Shown piece by piece: positions 1 through 8,586 of a DNA stretch of 64,000 bases. Under the pieces are notes generated by a model. The model made no database searches. It worked only from the letters and a program-made list of their open reading frames with translations, and was not told where the DNA came from. The DNA is from Embleya sp045207655 (GTDB lineage: Bacteria > Actinomycetota > Actinomycetes > Streptomycetales > Streptomycetaceae), in contig NZ_CP108784.1 of assembly GCF_045207655.1 (NCBI RefSeq), forward strand, positions 1 through 64,000, read 5' to 3'. The position numbers and the translations under genes are program-made. Numbering within the stretch: position 1 is the stretch's first letter; every line of letters starts with the position of its first letter.

Positions 1-4
1 ACGC

Positions 5-84
5 GCGACCCTACGGGTCGCAAGAGGTGTTGGTTGGAAGTGACTCCGTCACTTCCAACCAACACGCAATCGCTACGCGATTGC
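5..84. repeat. three tandem perfect hairpins with 3-nt loops (telomere-like)
   Basis: Hairpin A 5-21 has a 7-bp stem and loop TAC. Hairpin B 27-65 has an 18-bp stem counting the C44-G48 closing pair, and loop TCC. Hairpin C 66-84 has an 8-bp stem and loop TAC. On the bottom strand all three loops read C(GNA)G: GTA, GGA, GTA. Bottom-strand C(GNA)G hairpins packed at the replicon end are the known architecture of Streptomyces telomeres, whose 3' overhang folds this way. The sequence is not the archetypal telomere, so this is inference from structure. Alternatives are a plasmid origin or a recombination site. Confidence 0.6.
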
Positions 85-1230
85 CCGCCGAACCGAACGC
101 ACCGGTCCCCCCGATCGATGGGCTCCGGAACTGTGCTGGCAGCACGGCGGGTTGGTGTGTGGTTCCGTCTCCACTGCGGGACCGGCGATTCGAGACAACG
201 ACCGGTGGGGCAAACCAACATCGCACGATGCCAGAGGACTTGAGATCGTCATGCGCCAACCATCATTGGAAACAGGCGACTTCATGACCAGTCGAAGACT
301 TCCAATATAGGTGGGTGTCGCATCACGCAACAAGACCATGCATCAGAACTTCTTGCCGGGTACGATTCGGGGAAATCCACAGGCCCCACCGGACCCCAAC
401 CCCGGCCTGGTGCGTCCCGTCACGCCGGGCAGGGCATTCTCACCGTGCGGCCGGCCGATCCCAGGGCGTCGTCCCACTCACCCGACCGCGACGAGATCAC
501 CAACTCCCCCACGGACAAAGACGGATCCCGATTTCGCACCCACGCACCCCATGGACAGTCCGATGAGAATCCACCGGACAACCACACAGGACCCCACGAG
601 CCCGCTCCGCGGCCCCACCGCCGCACCCGACGGGCCGAACCGGCACCGACCCCAGCGCATCGAACCGGCCCTCCACAGCCATCGCAAGCCCACCCCGACA
701 CCCACACCAGGAACCCCCGACAAGCGGCCTGGACACCCTCCTGCGGCCCTCACACCCGAGCCCGCCACAACCCACCCGCCGACGCCCCATACCCCCGGAA
801 ACCACGCCCGAAAGTCGTAAGGAAAACCCGGCGGGAAAATCAGCCCGAAAACCCCGGAACCTGCAGGTCGACAACCCTCCACCCGGCGCAGCGGCCGGCG
901 ACCCCCACGCAGCAGACCGGACACGAGCAACTCCCGGAACCGGGACGCAGGAACCGGACCGAGGTACGGGTTGTGCCCACGGACGACTCGACGAGGCCGC
1001 GTCCGCAACTCGGCATGCTCGGCATCGTGTGATCCCACCCCCACGCCGTGTCCGACAGGCAATCCTCAATCGTGTTGCGCGGCCTTCTCAAACCCTGCGG
1101 CACCACAGGCCAACCGCCCCGTCACCGAGCAGGCACCCATCGGGGGCGGGTGATCGGCAGCCCCTCACGCTCCGGGGATTCGTCGGGTCGTCGGGCGAGT
1201 GGGAGAGGCGTCGGCGGGGCTTCGCATGAG
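85..1230. other. gene-poor subtelomeric stretch, no supportable gene
   Basis: Long open frames exist on both strands but they are proline/arginine-rich, typical of shadow frames in high-GC DNA, and none shows a recognisable domain or a convincing ribosome site. The only structure I can support inside is the Tn7-like end motif at 1062-1112. Confidence 0.5.
1062..1112 (+). repeat. solo Tn7-like right-end motif pair
   Basis: Two adjacent sites: ATCCTCAATCGTGTTGCG, then TTCTCAAACCCTGCGG followed by CACCACAGGCCA. The pair is closely similar, in the same orientation, to the pair at 5647-5700 and to the sites just inside the Tn7-like right end at 34704-34840. It probably marks a remnant right end of a related element, with multiple transposase-binding sites (inference). 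Confidence 0.5.
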
Positions 1231-1317
1231 GAACTTTCGAACAATTCCTTACCACTTACCGAAATGTTGATTCCTTACACGAAGCCTGTGCGGTGGGGGC
1301 GGGCCGGGTCGGTGTGG

Positions 1318-2394
1318 TCATCGGGTCCCGCGCCGCCGGGATGGTGGAGGTTGGGGGGCACGCGCGCGGAGCCGGCATCGATCGGCGAGCGCGGGGAGTT
1401 CGGGGGCGATCCCGTGGGGATCGCTCGGGTCGACGAACAGGAAGGCGCTCACGCCGGAGGTGATCCACGTCAGGTGACGGGCGGCGATCAACGAACGGCG
1501 AGCCCAGGGCGGCACGGGATACTCCACGCAGCCGTAGTGGTAACCGGACGGATCGTGCAGGAGCAGGGCGTCGGCATCCGGGGAGAGGTCGGTGGCGCGG
1601 GTCCACACGAGCTGGGCGGTGGAGGCGGCCGTGAGCACCGTGGCCACCACCGCTGCTGCGGGGCGGGGGTGGGCGGTGGCGGCGTCGAGCCTGCGGAGGA
1701 TCTCCGCCGCGGTGGCCTGCCGCAGGCGCGGCACGACGGGTGGACGCAGTCGGGCGAAGGTGCGGGCGGGGAAACGGCGACTGCGCGGGGTGCAGCCGCA
1801 TCCGGGGCGCGGTGGTTCGTGCCGGCTGCGCTCGCCCAGGCGGGCCAGGGCGGGCAGGGTGATCCACCGGTTCGTGGGCCGCCGCGGCACTGCGGAGGCC
1901 GCGATGTCGGGCTTGGGGTCGGTGGGTGGGAGCAGTGCGGCGGCGTCGGCGAGGTGGTGCGGGACGGTGGCGAGCGCGCGGGTCAGGGCGGTGGGGACCG
2001 TGGGGCGGTGGCACACCGCCTGGAGGCGGATCCCGGTGTGCGCGCGCAGGGTCAGCAGGTGTTGCCAGCACGATGGGGGCAGTAGGTGTGCGCGCAGCAG
2101 TGTCAGGTGGGTGATGTCGGTGGTGAGAATCCATGCCGCGGCGGTGGCCCATGCGATCCGGTTCCGGATCTGCTGGTTGCGGGGACCGCTGGGGTGGGCG
2201 AAGGGGACGGGCTTGCCCAGGGCGGCGAGGACGTCGTAGGCGAGCGTGAGTGGTGAGGTGGCGGCGGGCGTGGGGTGGACGGTCAGTCGCCCTTGGGCGG
2301 GGTGGTGGGCGTGGAGCGCGGCGCGGGTGTGGGTCACGTCGTCGAAGGGGTCGAGGACCACCGTCACCGGTGGGAGGAACGGGGTGTTCGTCAT
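1318..2394 (-). CDS. third protein of the TniA-TniB unit, unknown family (copy 1)
   Basis: This 358-residue protein starts at the ATG whose ATGA overlaps the ATPase stop, so the two are translationally coupled. I do not recognise a named family. A related protein follows the ATPase in unit 2 (8587-9873) and a remnant follows it in unit 3. Shared marks are an N-terminal TV(H/D)PTPA motif followed by (Y/R)D(V/I)L(A/S)ALG, a middle LLRAHLL, and a C-terminal block (VPPWARRSLIAARHL here, VPPRARPILEAARMF in copy 2). No CxxC zinc site is seen, so it is not an obvious TniQ. Its fixed position suggests an accessory or target-selection role, which is inference. The C-terminal tail is arginine/proline-rich. 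Confidence 0.75.
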   Translation of the reverse strand: MTNTPFLPPVTVVLDPFDDVTHTRAALHAHHPAQGRLTVHPTPAATSPLTLAYDVLAALGKPVPFAHPSGPRNQQIRNRIAWATAAAWILTTDITHLTLLRAHLLPPSCWQHLLTLRAHTGIRLQAVCHRPTVPTALTRALATVPHHLADAAALLPPTDPKPDIAASAVPRRPTNRWITLPALARLGERSRHEPPRPGCGCTPRSRRFPARTFARLRPPVVPRLRQATAAEILRRLDAATAHPRPAAAVVATVLTAASTAQLVWTRATDLSPDADALLLHDPSGYHYGCVEYPVPPWARRSLIAARHLTWITSGVSAFLFVDPSDPHGIAPELPALADRCRLRARAPQPPPSRRRGTR

Positions 2395-3176
2395 CGGGCG
2401 GGTGCTCGGCGGGTGAGTTTGCTGTAGGCCCAGCGCAGGAGTTCCTCGTCGACGCGGGTGCGGTCGGTGGCGTCCAGGCCGGTGGTGAGGTGGTGGGTGA
2501 TCTTCGCCCAGGCGCGGAAGTTGCCGTGGGCGGCTTCGCGGTCGCAGGTGGCGATCAGGTCCGGGTCGGCCTCGGCCCAGATCGGGTGGAAGGCGGGGAT
2601 GACGGCGAGGACTTCGTCCAGGGGCATCGGGCCGATCTCCTGCCAGGCGTATACGCGGGATTCGAGCATGGGTTCGCTCTGGAGCATCTCGAAGCAGCCG
2701 TTGCCTCCGGTGAAGACGATGGTCAGGTCGGTGTCGGTGTCGTCCCAGAGGTAGCGCAGGTATTCGAAACAGAGTTTCGACAGCCATTGGGCCTCGTCGC
2801 AGACCAACACCCGGCGTTCCTCCAGGGCGCCGCGGAGCATGCGGTCGAACTCGATCGCGTGGGAGGGTGGGCGGCCGGGCAGGCCGAGGGCGTGGAAGAG
2901 TTCGTGGCGCAGGTCGCGGGTGCTGGGGCGGGCGCGGAAGACCACGCGGTGGGTGGTGGTCGGGGCGAGTTCGCGCAGCGAGGCGTTCACCGCGAGGGAT
3001 TTGCCGTGGCCGGCGGTGCCGTGGACGCAGATCATCGCGCGCGCGTCGATCGCGGCGCGGATGTCCTCCCTGACGGCGAGCAGGGTTCTGGTGCCCACGA
3101 TCTGGGCGCCCTTGAGGCGCATGTAGTGGTCCTCGCGTTCACCGGGCAGGCGGCCCTTGCGTGTCGCGGTGCTCAT
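2391..3176 (-). CDS. TniB-like AAA ATPase (unit 1)
   Basis: This 261-residue ATPase has Walker A GTAGHGKS at residues 53-60 and Walker B RVLVCDEAQW. It matches the TniB/IstB/TnsC group that loads DDE transposases onto target DNA. The start ATG at 3176 lies inside the 3' end of the transposase gene and the stop overlaps the next ATG, so the three genes form one operon. The C-terminal block (IPAFHPIWAEAD, then AHGNFRAWAKITHH) is shared with the ATPase of unit 3 and with the remnant at 10676-10924. Length is normal for TniB. Confidence 0.88.
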   Translation of the reverse strand: MSTATRKGRLPGEREDHYMRLKGAQIVGTRTLLAVREDIRAAIDARAMICVHGTAGHGKSLAVNASLRELAPTTTHRVVFRARPSTRDLRHELFHALGLPGRPPSHAIEFDRMLRGALEERRVLVCDEAQWLSKLCFEYLRYLWDDTDTDLTIVFTGGNGCFEMLQSEPMLESRVYAWQEIGPMPLDEVLAVIPAFHPIWAEADPDLIATCDREAAHGNFRAWAKITHHLTTGLDATDRTRVDEELLRWAYSKLTRRAPAR

Positions 3177-4893
3177 GTCGGTCGCCTTCCTCGGACGGAC
3201 TCGGCGGTCGGCGCGGTGCGGTGTCGCAGTTCCGTTCGCCGGTGTCGTCGCCGGTTGTCGGTGCGGTGTTCGTGTCGGAGGCCGCCGGTTGCCTGGTGCG
3301 GGGGCGTGCCCAGGTCGTCGGTGGTTCGCGGGGCGGGATCAGGTCCGGCAGCGCGCGCGAGGCCAGGTCCGCCTGTCGGGAGCGAGTCAGCTCGGCCTCG
3401 GCCTGCGCGGCGGTGAGTGCGCCCAGTTGTCGGGGGGCGGTCGCGGTGGTGACCGCCGCGTAACGCCGTCGGCGTTGTCGGTCGGCCTCGGCCAGGGCGT
3501 GTGCCAGGGTGCGGCGTTCGGCGTCCTTGGCTCGGCGCAGTGCGGCGCGTTGTGTGGCTGTGGCCTGGTCGGCGAGGTGGGCGCGGCCCAGGTGGGCGTG
3601 GGTGGTGGCGTCGAACACCTCGATCTCGTGGTCGTGGTGTGGGATGTAGCGCAGGCGTACGCGGATGCCGTCCTTGCCGTGCATCCATGGGCCGACGTAG
3701 TCGCGGCCGCGCCAGCGGATTCCTTTGGTGGTCAGTGTCCTGGTTCGGCCGTCGTCTTCGAGGGTGAAGGCCCAGAGCAGGTCGGGGGGGACGTCCTCGA
3801 TCGGGGTCGGGTCGGCGTTCCACGCCTGCAGCGGGGTGCCGGCGTGGGCCTGGCTGTGGTGTTCGGTGTTCCACCACGCGATCCAGTCCAGGAGTCGGGA
3901 GGTGAATTCGACGAAGGGCAGTACGTGGGTGGGGGCGGTTTTTGGGGGTCGTGCGCGGAGTGAGGTGGTGGGGGTGTGGAGGTGGCCGGGCAGGGCGATG
4001 CAGAACGTACTCGCCACGCAGGCGTTGAGGTTTTCCACCGTGCCTTTGAGGTCCGGGCGGTATGGCGGCAGGTCGTGCACGGGTACGGCGAACGCGCCGA
4101 GCGCGGTGGTGACGGTGCGGGAGAGGAAGTCCTTGCCGCGGTCCACGCGGACGAGTTCGGGTAGACCACCGATCGGGCCGTAGGGGCCGTCGGGTTCGTC
4201 TCGTGACATGGCGATGCGCAGCGCGGCCAGGATCGCGTCGCGGGAGGGGGTGTGGGGGGTGACGGCCGCGCCGGGGACGGCTCCGGTGGCGCAGTCGATG
4301 AACCAGGTGACCCACGGTGTGACCAGTTCCCCTTCCAACTCGACCTGGACGGGTAGGTGTTTGTGGTCGGCTTCCCAGCAGGCGTTGCGCCATTGGCGTG
4401 GGCGGGCCAGGTGGACGTCGTGGAGGCGGCGGGCGCGTTCTCCGCCTTTGAACGCGGCGCGTTGGCCGGTGTTGACGTCTCGGCGTATCGCGCGTTGCAG
4501 TGTGGCCAGTGACGGAACGTCCGGCGGGGCCGTGCTCGTGTCCCCTGTTCCTGTGGTGCGGTGTGTGGCGGCCGCGTGGGCCTCGGCGATCAACTCGCGG
4601 TGCACGGCTGCCGCGTTCCCGCCCCACAGCGCCAGCCGGGCGTGCAGGTCGGCGGTGATCGTGAACCGTGGCCGTGGGCGAGGGGTGGTACGGCCTTCCT
4701 CACGGGCCGTTTGCAGCCAGCGCTGCAGGGTGCGTGGTGACTTCCCCGCTGCGGCTGCAGCCAGTCGGAGGTGCTCGGGCGTCAACGCGCCCCGGGCTTC
4801 CAACCCCGTGAGGCGGGCGATCACTTGCTCCCGGGCCGCAGCCGCCGGCACCACACCGGTTGCCCACAGGTCGTCCTCGGGTGCGTCGGTCAC
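3139..4893 (-). CDS. TniA-like DDE transposase (unit 1)
   Basis: Transposase of the Mu/TniA/TnsB retroviral-integrase type, 584 residues from the chosen start. An N-terminal helix-turn-helix (KSPRTLQRWLQTARE, near residues 51-66) precedes the catalytic core: WEADHKH (Asp176), VRVDRGKDF (Asp251) and GTVENLN (Glu287), the expected D-D-E order. A Mu-C-type beta domain follows (DYVGPWMHG). Three GTG codons lie at 4891-4899 behind an AGGGGAAGGGGGGA ribosome site; I chose the innermost for spacing. A longer open frame to 5115 has no coding character. The core is clearly related to the transposase at 11384. It should catalyse 3'-end cleavage and strand transfer together with the downstream ATPase. 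Confidence 0.88.
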   Translation of the reverse strand: MTDAPEDDLWATGVVPAAAAREQVIARLTGLEARGALTPEHLRLAAAAAGKSPRTLQRWLQTAREEGRTTPRPRPRFTITADLHARLALWGGNAAAVHRELIAEAHAAATHRTTGTGDTSTAPPDVPSLATLQRAIRRDVNTGQRAAFKGGERARRLHDVHLARPRQWRNACWEADHKHLPVQVELEGELVTPWVTWFIDCATGAVPGAAVTPHTPSRDAILAALRIAMSRDEPDGPYGPIGGLPELVRVDRGKDFLSRTVTTALGAFAVPVHDLPPYRPDLKGTVENLNACVASTFCIALPGHLHTPTTSLRARPPKTAPTHVLPFVEFTSRLLDWIAWWNTEHHSQAHAGTPLQAWNADPTPIEDVPPDLLWAFTLEDDGRTRTLTTKGIRWRGRDYVGPWMHGKDGIRVRLRYIPHHDHEIEVFDATTHAHLGRAHLADQATATQRAALRRAKDAERRTLAHALAEADRQRRRRYAAVTTATAPRQLGALTAAQAEAELTRSRQADLASRALPDLIPPREPPTTWARPRTRQPAASDTNTAPTTGDDTGERNCDTAPRRPPSPSEEGDRHEHRDTQGPPAR

Positions 4894-4899
4894 CACCAC

Positions 4900-5646
4900 T
4901 CCCCCCTTCCCCTTTTTCCTGCCCGGCCCCGGGAGCCGGACGACCCGGCCGTCGGAACACCGCTTCCTCCAGGAACACGGAAACCGCGTCACCGTGACGC
5001 CGAAAACGGCATTCCGATGACGCGGGCGGGACGTTCTGGTAAAAGCCGGACAGCGGGCGGCCCAAGGGGAAGTTGCAGGACGCCGACCTGCGGGACGTCG
5101 TTTCCATGACGCCACAAAACCGCACCGGAAAGACGCGACCAGGGCCCTACATGGCTGTGACCAGGCAGATCTGTCACACGATCGACGACATACTCACGCG
5201 GCCACCACGACACCCAACCGCAACTTCACACTCGTGATCGGGACCGCCGAACCACGGGAGCTGGCGGACCTCACCGTCACGGTCAGACCGAAGTCGAACA
5301 CCTCAGGCCGACCCACCAGCGAAACCTCCTCCACCTCGCTCCAGAGCGAACGCGGCCCCGCCTGAAGGACATTCGGACACCGGCCCCCGGCAAAACCCGC
5401 CGCGGCCACCGACGGAACCCCGCAGCCGGCCGTCAACCACAACGTGCCCTCACCCGCACGCTCACCCGGAGCCACCACGGGCACACACCCCGGAACCCGC
5501 AAACCGACGACGAACGCCACCGGATCACAGGAACCACCGACCACATCCACCAACGACAACTCCGTACCGCCGGCTCCCCAACCCGGACCCTCCGACACAC
5601 CGCCCACCACCATCCCGGCCAGCGAACACACCGCTTCCCAAAGGGA
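4900..5646. other. no confident gene; probable transposon end plus unknown DNA
   Basis: The part next to the transposase start carries short repeated words (GACGTCCCGCAGGTC, AGAACGTCCCGC) that fit transposase-binding repeats. A minus-strand open frame at 5194-5688 would give 164 residues with some hydrophobic patterning (GLTVTV, SVKLRLGVVV), but I found no ribosome site or family and do not call it a gene. Confidence 0.4.
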
Positions 5647-5797
5647 ATTCTCAATCGCGTTGCACATCCCTCTCAAACTCTGCGACACCGCAGGTCAACC
5701 GACCCCTCGCGAACGAGCGCGCCCCATCCACACACCGAAATCCCAGGTCACAAAACACAAACCACATTCTCAATCCGTGCCGCACCGCAGGTCAGCG
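5647..5797 (+). repeat. three Tn7-like right-end motif sites
   Basis: Sites at 5647-5669 (ATTCTCAATCGCGTTGC), 5670-5700 (CTCTCAAACTCTGCGACACC then GCAGGTCAACC) and 5767-5797 (ATTCTCAATCCGTGCC then GCACCGCAGGTCAGC). The consensus TTCTCAA-N5-CTGCGACACC-N-CAGGTCA recurs at 1085, 34704, 34772 and 59209. All copies read in plus orientation, whereas unit 1 beside them is on the minus strand, so these belong to a different, Tn7-like element. Confidence 0.6.
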
Positions 5798-5852
5798 CAC
5801 CACACCCGCACAACCCAAGTGAGACGACGTACTCGCCAACTGCCGCCGACCC

Positions 5853-6150
5853 CTGGAAACCCGCACCAACCCCGCCCGCCGGGCGCAGCGATGGGAACGG
5901 CTCGCCGCCGTCGACCCCGACTGGAACCCCATGGGCCGCACCGACCCGGCACGGCGATGGTCGGTGGACTGGCAGCGGATACTCGCCCTGGTCCGGCTGC
6001 ACGTGGAAGGCGGTGGGCGCCCGGCCGAGTTGACGCCGGGTCACACCATCGGCGGCGAACCCGTCGGACGATGGCTTCAGCGACAGAAGACGAGCTGGGC
6101 GGAACTGACCCCGGCGCAGCGGAGGGCGTTGACCGGGCTCGGCGTTCGAC
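5853..6150 (+). pseudogene. helicase-associated (HA) domain remnant
   Basis: The frame reads LETRTNPARRAQRWERLAAV, then ..WSVDWQRILALVRLHV..GEPVGRWLQRQ..LTPAQRRALTGLGV, the tryptophan-rich helical HA repeat that follows the motor of SF2 helicases such as the one at 20537-22975. No motor precedes it: the remnant begins just after the transposon-end repeats. The C-terminal piece of the same type reappears at 8200-8402 beyond the IS110, so one helicase tail appears to have been split by insertions. Confidence 0.6.
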
Positions 6151-6230
6151 GGGTGCGGGGGGTGCCCCTATGGGTTTCGTCAAGGGAAATCGGGCTGCAT
6201 TCGGGGTGGGGAGCCGGGCAACATGGTGGT

Positions 6231-6716
6231 GTGCCCGATCTGCTGTGGGATGACGTGAAGTGTTTCTTCGATCCCGACCTGATGGGATCCCTGCCGGACA
6301 TGCGTGTCCCTGACGCCTCGGTGGAGGACTGGCAGACGGTCCTTGATCTTGTCGAGGCGAGAGGCTGGAAGTGCCGGTACTCCGAGGGCGAGATGGTGCT
6401 GCCGGTGCCCCGGGCGAGGGCCGTGCTGTCCCGCCCGCGTGACGCCGAGTGTCCGAACCTGCGGGTCTGGCCGACGGGTGGTGTGTTGGCGATCTTCCGT
6501 TTCCACGACCACGACGAAATCGACTTCGACGTCGACCTGGGGGAGTTGCAGGGCCAGGAGCGACTCGATGCGTTCTGCGGATTTCTGCGGGAGATCGGGC
6601 GGGGTTTGGGCAAGCCCGTGCTCATGGACCCGGAGGGCGACCACGGCCATCCGGTGCTCGGATTCGAGGTCGGGGCCGACCGGGTCGTCCTCCTGACCGA
6701 GCCGCCGCTCAGGTGA
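6231..6716 (+). CDS. hypothetical acidic protein
   Basis: A 161-residue protein starting at a GTG (VPDLLWDDVKCFFDP) after TGGGGAG. It is acidic, with SVEDWQTVLDLVEARGW, a FHDHDEIDFDVDLGELQGQERLD stretch broken into DHDEIDFDVDL and ELQGQERLD blocks, and GDHGHPVLGFEV. I recall similar small Streptomyces proteins of unknown function but no assigned role. The open frame runs on upstream into the HA-domain remnant, which may be an accidental fusion. Its stop overlaps convergently with the IS110 transposase stop, so the IS sits at the extreme 3' end and may have replaced the last few residues. Confidence 0.6.
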   Translation: MPDLLWDDVKCFFDPDLMGSLPDMRVPDASVEDWQTVLDLVEARGWKCRYSEGEMVLPVPRARAVLSRPRDAECPNLRVWPTGGVLAIFRFHDHDEIDFDVDLGELQGQERLDAFCGFLREIGRGLGKPVLMDPEGDHGHPVLGFEVGADRVVLLTEPPLR

Positions 6717-7911
6717 CCTCCGCCGGCCGGGGTTCGTAGAAGGTGCCGTCTCTGAGCATGGCGAAGAGGACGTCGGCTCTTCGGCGGGCGAGGCAGAGGA
6801 GGGCTTGCGTGTGGTGCTTCCCCTGGGCTGTCTTCTTGTCGTAGTAGGCCCGGGAGGCGGGGTCGTTCAGGGCAGCGAACGCGGAGAGGAAGAACGCGCG
6901 TTTGAGCTGCTTGTTGCCTCTCCGGGAGGGCTGTTCGCCGCGGATCGACGATCCCGAGCTCCTGGTCGCCGGGGCCAGGCCCGCGTAGGCGGCGAGGTGG
7001 GCGGCGGAGGGGAAGCGGCTGCCGTCGCCGACGTCGATGAGGATCCGGGCTCCGGTCCTGACGCCGATGCCGGGCATCGAGGTCGGGACCTTCGAAAGAG
7101 GGTGGGCCTCCAGGAGCTCCTCGATCCTGGCGGCGAGGACTTTGCGCTGGTCCAGGACGGCGGTGAGCGAGCCGGCGAGGCTGGGGACGATGAGCGCGGT
7201 CGCATCGGTGCCGGGGACGACCGCGGTCTGTTCGTCGAGCGCGGCGAAGATGTCGTCGACCAGGCGTTCGGCCATGCGTGGGGCCTTGGGTCGTATGAGG
7301 TTCACGAGGCGTCTGCGTCCGGCCTTGCGGATCAGGGCAGGGGACCCGAATCGCTGCAACAGCGTGAGGATACCGGGGTGTTGGATGCGTGGGCCCAGGA
7401 CGCGTTCCAGGTGGGGGTGGATCTGGGTGAGCAGGCCGCGCATCCGGTTGGAGACTCGCGTGGCCTCGCCGGCGAGGTCGTCGTCGAAGCCGACGATCAT
7501 CTCCAGCTCGGCGATCGCCTCGTCTGCGGCCTCGATTGCCCGCAGGGTGTGGGGCATCGAGCGGGCGGCGTCGGCGATGACGAAGGCGTCGCGGGCGTCG
7601 GTTTTGGCCTCGCCGGGGTAGAGATCGGCGATCCGCCGCATGGTCAATCCGGGCAGGTAGGCGACTTCGCAGCCCATGTCCCGGGCCACCGCGAGCGGTA
7701 GGGCGCCGATGGAGGCGGGCTGGTCGACGACCACGAGCACGGTTCCGTGTTTCGTGGCGAGTTTGGCGAACACCTCGCGCAGCTTGGGCTCGCTGTTGGG
7801 CATTCGCTTGTCGAGGACCTTCTTCCCGGCCGGGGTCAGCGCGGTGGCGTGGTGTTCGCCCTTGCCGACGTCCAGGCCGAGGAAGACGTCGATGTCGCCG
7901 ATGTCGATCAC
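6709..7911 (-). CDS. IS110-family transposase
   Basis: A 400-residue DEDD (RuvC-like) recombinase. The N-terminal domain shows FLGLDVGKGEHH (first Asp), MRRIADLYPGEAKTDARDA and ADAARSMPHTLR. The C-terminal Transposase_20 domain shows SMPGIGVRTGARILIDVGD, AAYAGLAPATRSSGSS and GNKQLKRAFFLSAFAAL with the conserved serine. The start is the GTG at 7911 with GGAGG seven bases upstream, preferred over an upstream in-frame start. IS110 enzymes recombine DNA guided by a bridge RNA encoded beside them. A degraded close relative lies at 54843-55556. Confidence 0.92.
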   Translation of the reverse strand: MIDIGDIDVFLGLDVGKGEHHATALTPAGKKVLDKRMPNSEPKLREVFAKLATKHGTVLVVVDQPASIGALPLAVARDMGCEVAYLPGLTMRRIADLYPGEAKTDARDAFVIADAARSMPHTLRAIEAADEAIAELEMIVGFDDDLAGEATRVSNRMRGLLTQIHPHLERVLGPRIQHPGILTLLQRFGSPALIRKAGRRRLVNLIRPKAPRMAERLVDDIFAALDEQTAVVPGTDATALIVPSLAGSLTAVLDQRKVLAARIEELLEAHPLSKVPTSMPGIGVRTGARILIDVGDGSRFPSAAHLAAYAGLAPATRSSGSSIRGEQPSRRGNKQLKRAFFLSAFAALNDPASRAYYDKKTAQGKHHTQALLCLARRRADVLFAMLRDGTFYEPRPAEVT

Positions 7912-7984
7912 GTGCTTCCTCCAATCGTTTCCTGCCCGGCCGTCCCACGGCACCGATCGCCACATCCACATTACGAAGAGCCTC

Positions 7985-8105
7985 CCGACCTGCGGACAAG
8001 CCGGTGGTCATGCCCCTAATCAGCGGTCTGTCGATGCCTTCGGGATCGGTGACACCACCCCCCTGGCCATGCGTTCAACAGGGGGAGACAGTCATGCCGG
8101 TCCCG
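7985..8105 (-). ncRNA. candidate IS110 bridge RNA region
   Basis: In the minus orientation this segment lies just upstream of the IS110 start. Read on the minus strand, its core (8002-8070) contains GGGGTGGTGTCACCG, ACCGCTGAT, then AG.GGC.TGACC. The same words in the same order precede the dead IS110 at 54664-54727. Conservation of a non-coding block between two diverged copies fits the bridge RNA known from IS110 elements. Several short stems are visible (for example GGTCCCGAAGG with CCTTCGGGATC), but the fold was not computed. Confidence 0.6.
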
Positions 8106-8199
8106 AAGGCCGGGAGCCCCGTTGCGGGGCCACCAAAAAGGTAATGGGGAGTGCGAGGAGAGGGCGGCCCCGGCGGGTGTCGTTGTCAACCGGTGGACG

Positions 8200-8402
8200 C
8201 TCACTCTCGCCGCCGCGGGTGCGTTCCGGGCGCGCGAGGTGCACCTGACCGTACCCCGCAGGCATCTCGAGATCGTCCGGGCAGGCGGTGTGGACCACGA
8301 GGTGAAGTTGGGGGTGGCGTTGGCGAACGCGCGGCAGCGGCGGGGTCCTACCCGCAAGACAGGCTCGACGCACTCTCCGCTCTGGGCATGCGATGGGCGT
8401 AG
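8200..8402 (+). pseudogene. C-terminal HA-helicase remnant, frameshifted
   Basis: One frame gives VHLTVPRRHLEIVRAGG, VDHEVKLGVALANARQRRG. The adjacent frame continues SYPQDRLDALSALGMRWA and stops at 8402. Together they form a normal HA-repeat ending (compare RLSRPELDALQALGMEW in the intact helicase), so a frameshift near 8345 is evident. This is probably the other half of the remnant at 5853-6150. Confidence 0.6.
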
Positions 8403-8586
8403 CGGCGCGGTCGCCTGAACCGCCGACCGCGCTGGGGCGACGCGTCCGTGAGGGTGTCGCCGCGGCCGGTCGTGGAAGGGCTCGCGTCGGGCTCTCGGGC
8501 TCGGTGGCGGCCGGGTCGAATCGGTCGGCGGTTAGGGGCTGTTGCCTTGGCTTGCGTTGATGTTTTGGTCCGTTGGGCGCGGGTGC

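Larger units (their letters stand above)
1225..5215 (-). mobile_element. transposition unit 1: TniA-TniB-third protein
   Basis: A complete three-gene minus-strand operon: DDE transposase, AAA ATPase and a third protein, joined by overlapping genes. Exact ends are not resolved. The left side near 1228-1290 is an AT-richer patch with ATTCCTTAC twice. The right side upstream of the transposase (4900-5215) has repeated CGTCC/GCAGGTC-type words that could be transposase-binding sites. No TniQ gene is present, unlike Tn5053/Tn402-type elements. Confidence 0.6.
6700..8130 (-). mobile_element. IS110-family insertion sequence, intact
   Basis: It contains one full-length DEDD transposase and, upstream of it, about 200 bp of structured non-coding DNA. 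Ends are approximate: IS110 elements lack clear terminal inverted repeats. One end lies at the 3' end of the hypothetical gene near 6700 and the other between 8110 and 8160, after which HA-helicase sequence resumes. Confidence 0.7.

Noticed and set aside
311..1230. Several open frames of 150-200 residues on both strands
   Set aside because: Low-complexity Pro/Arg/Ala composition, no start signals or motifs; expected shadow frames in 70% GC DNA.
1048..2085. Plus-strand frame of 345 residues, Gly-rich
   Set aside because: Antisense to the third protein of unit 1; Gly/Arg composition typical of antisense of real genes.
5194..5688. Minus-strand 164-residue frame with some beta-strand-like patterning
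   Set aside because: No ribosome site, no family, overlaps the transposon-end repeats.
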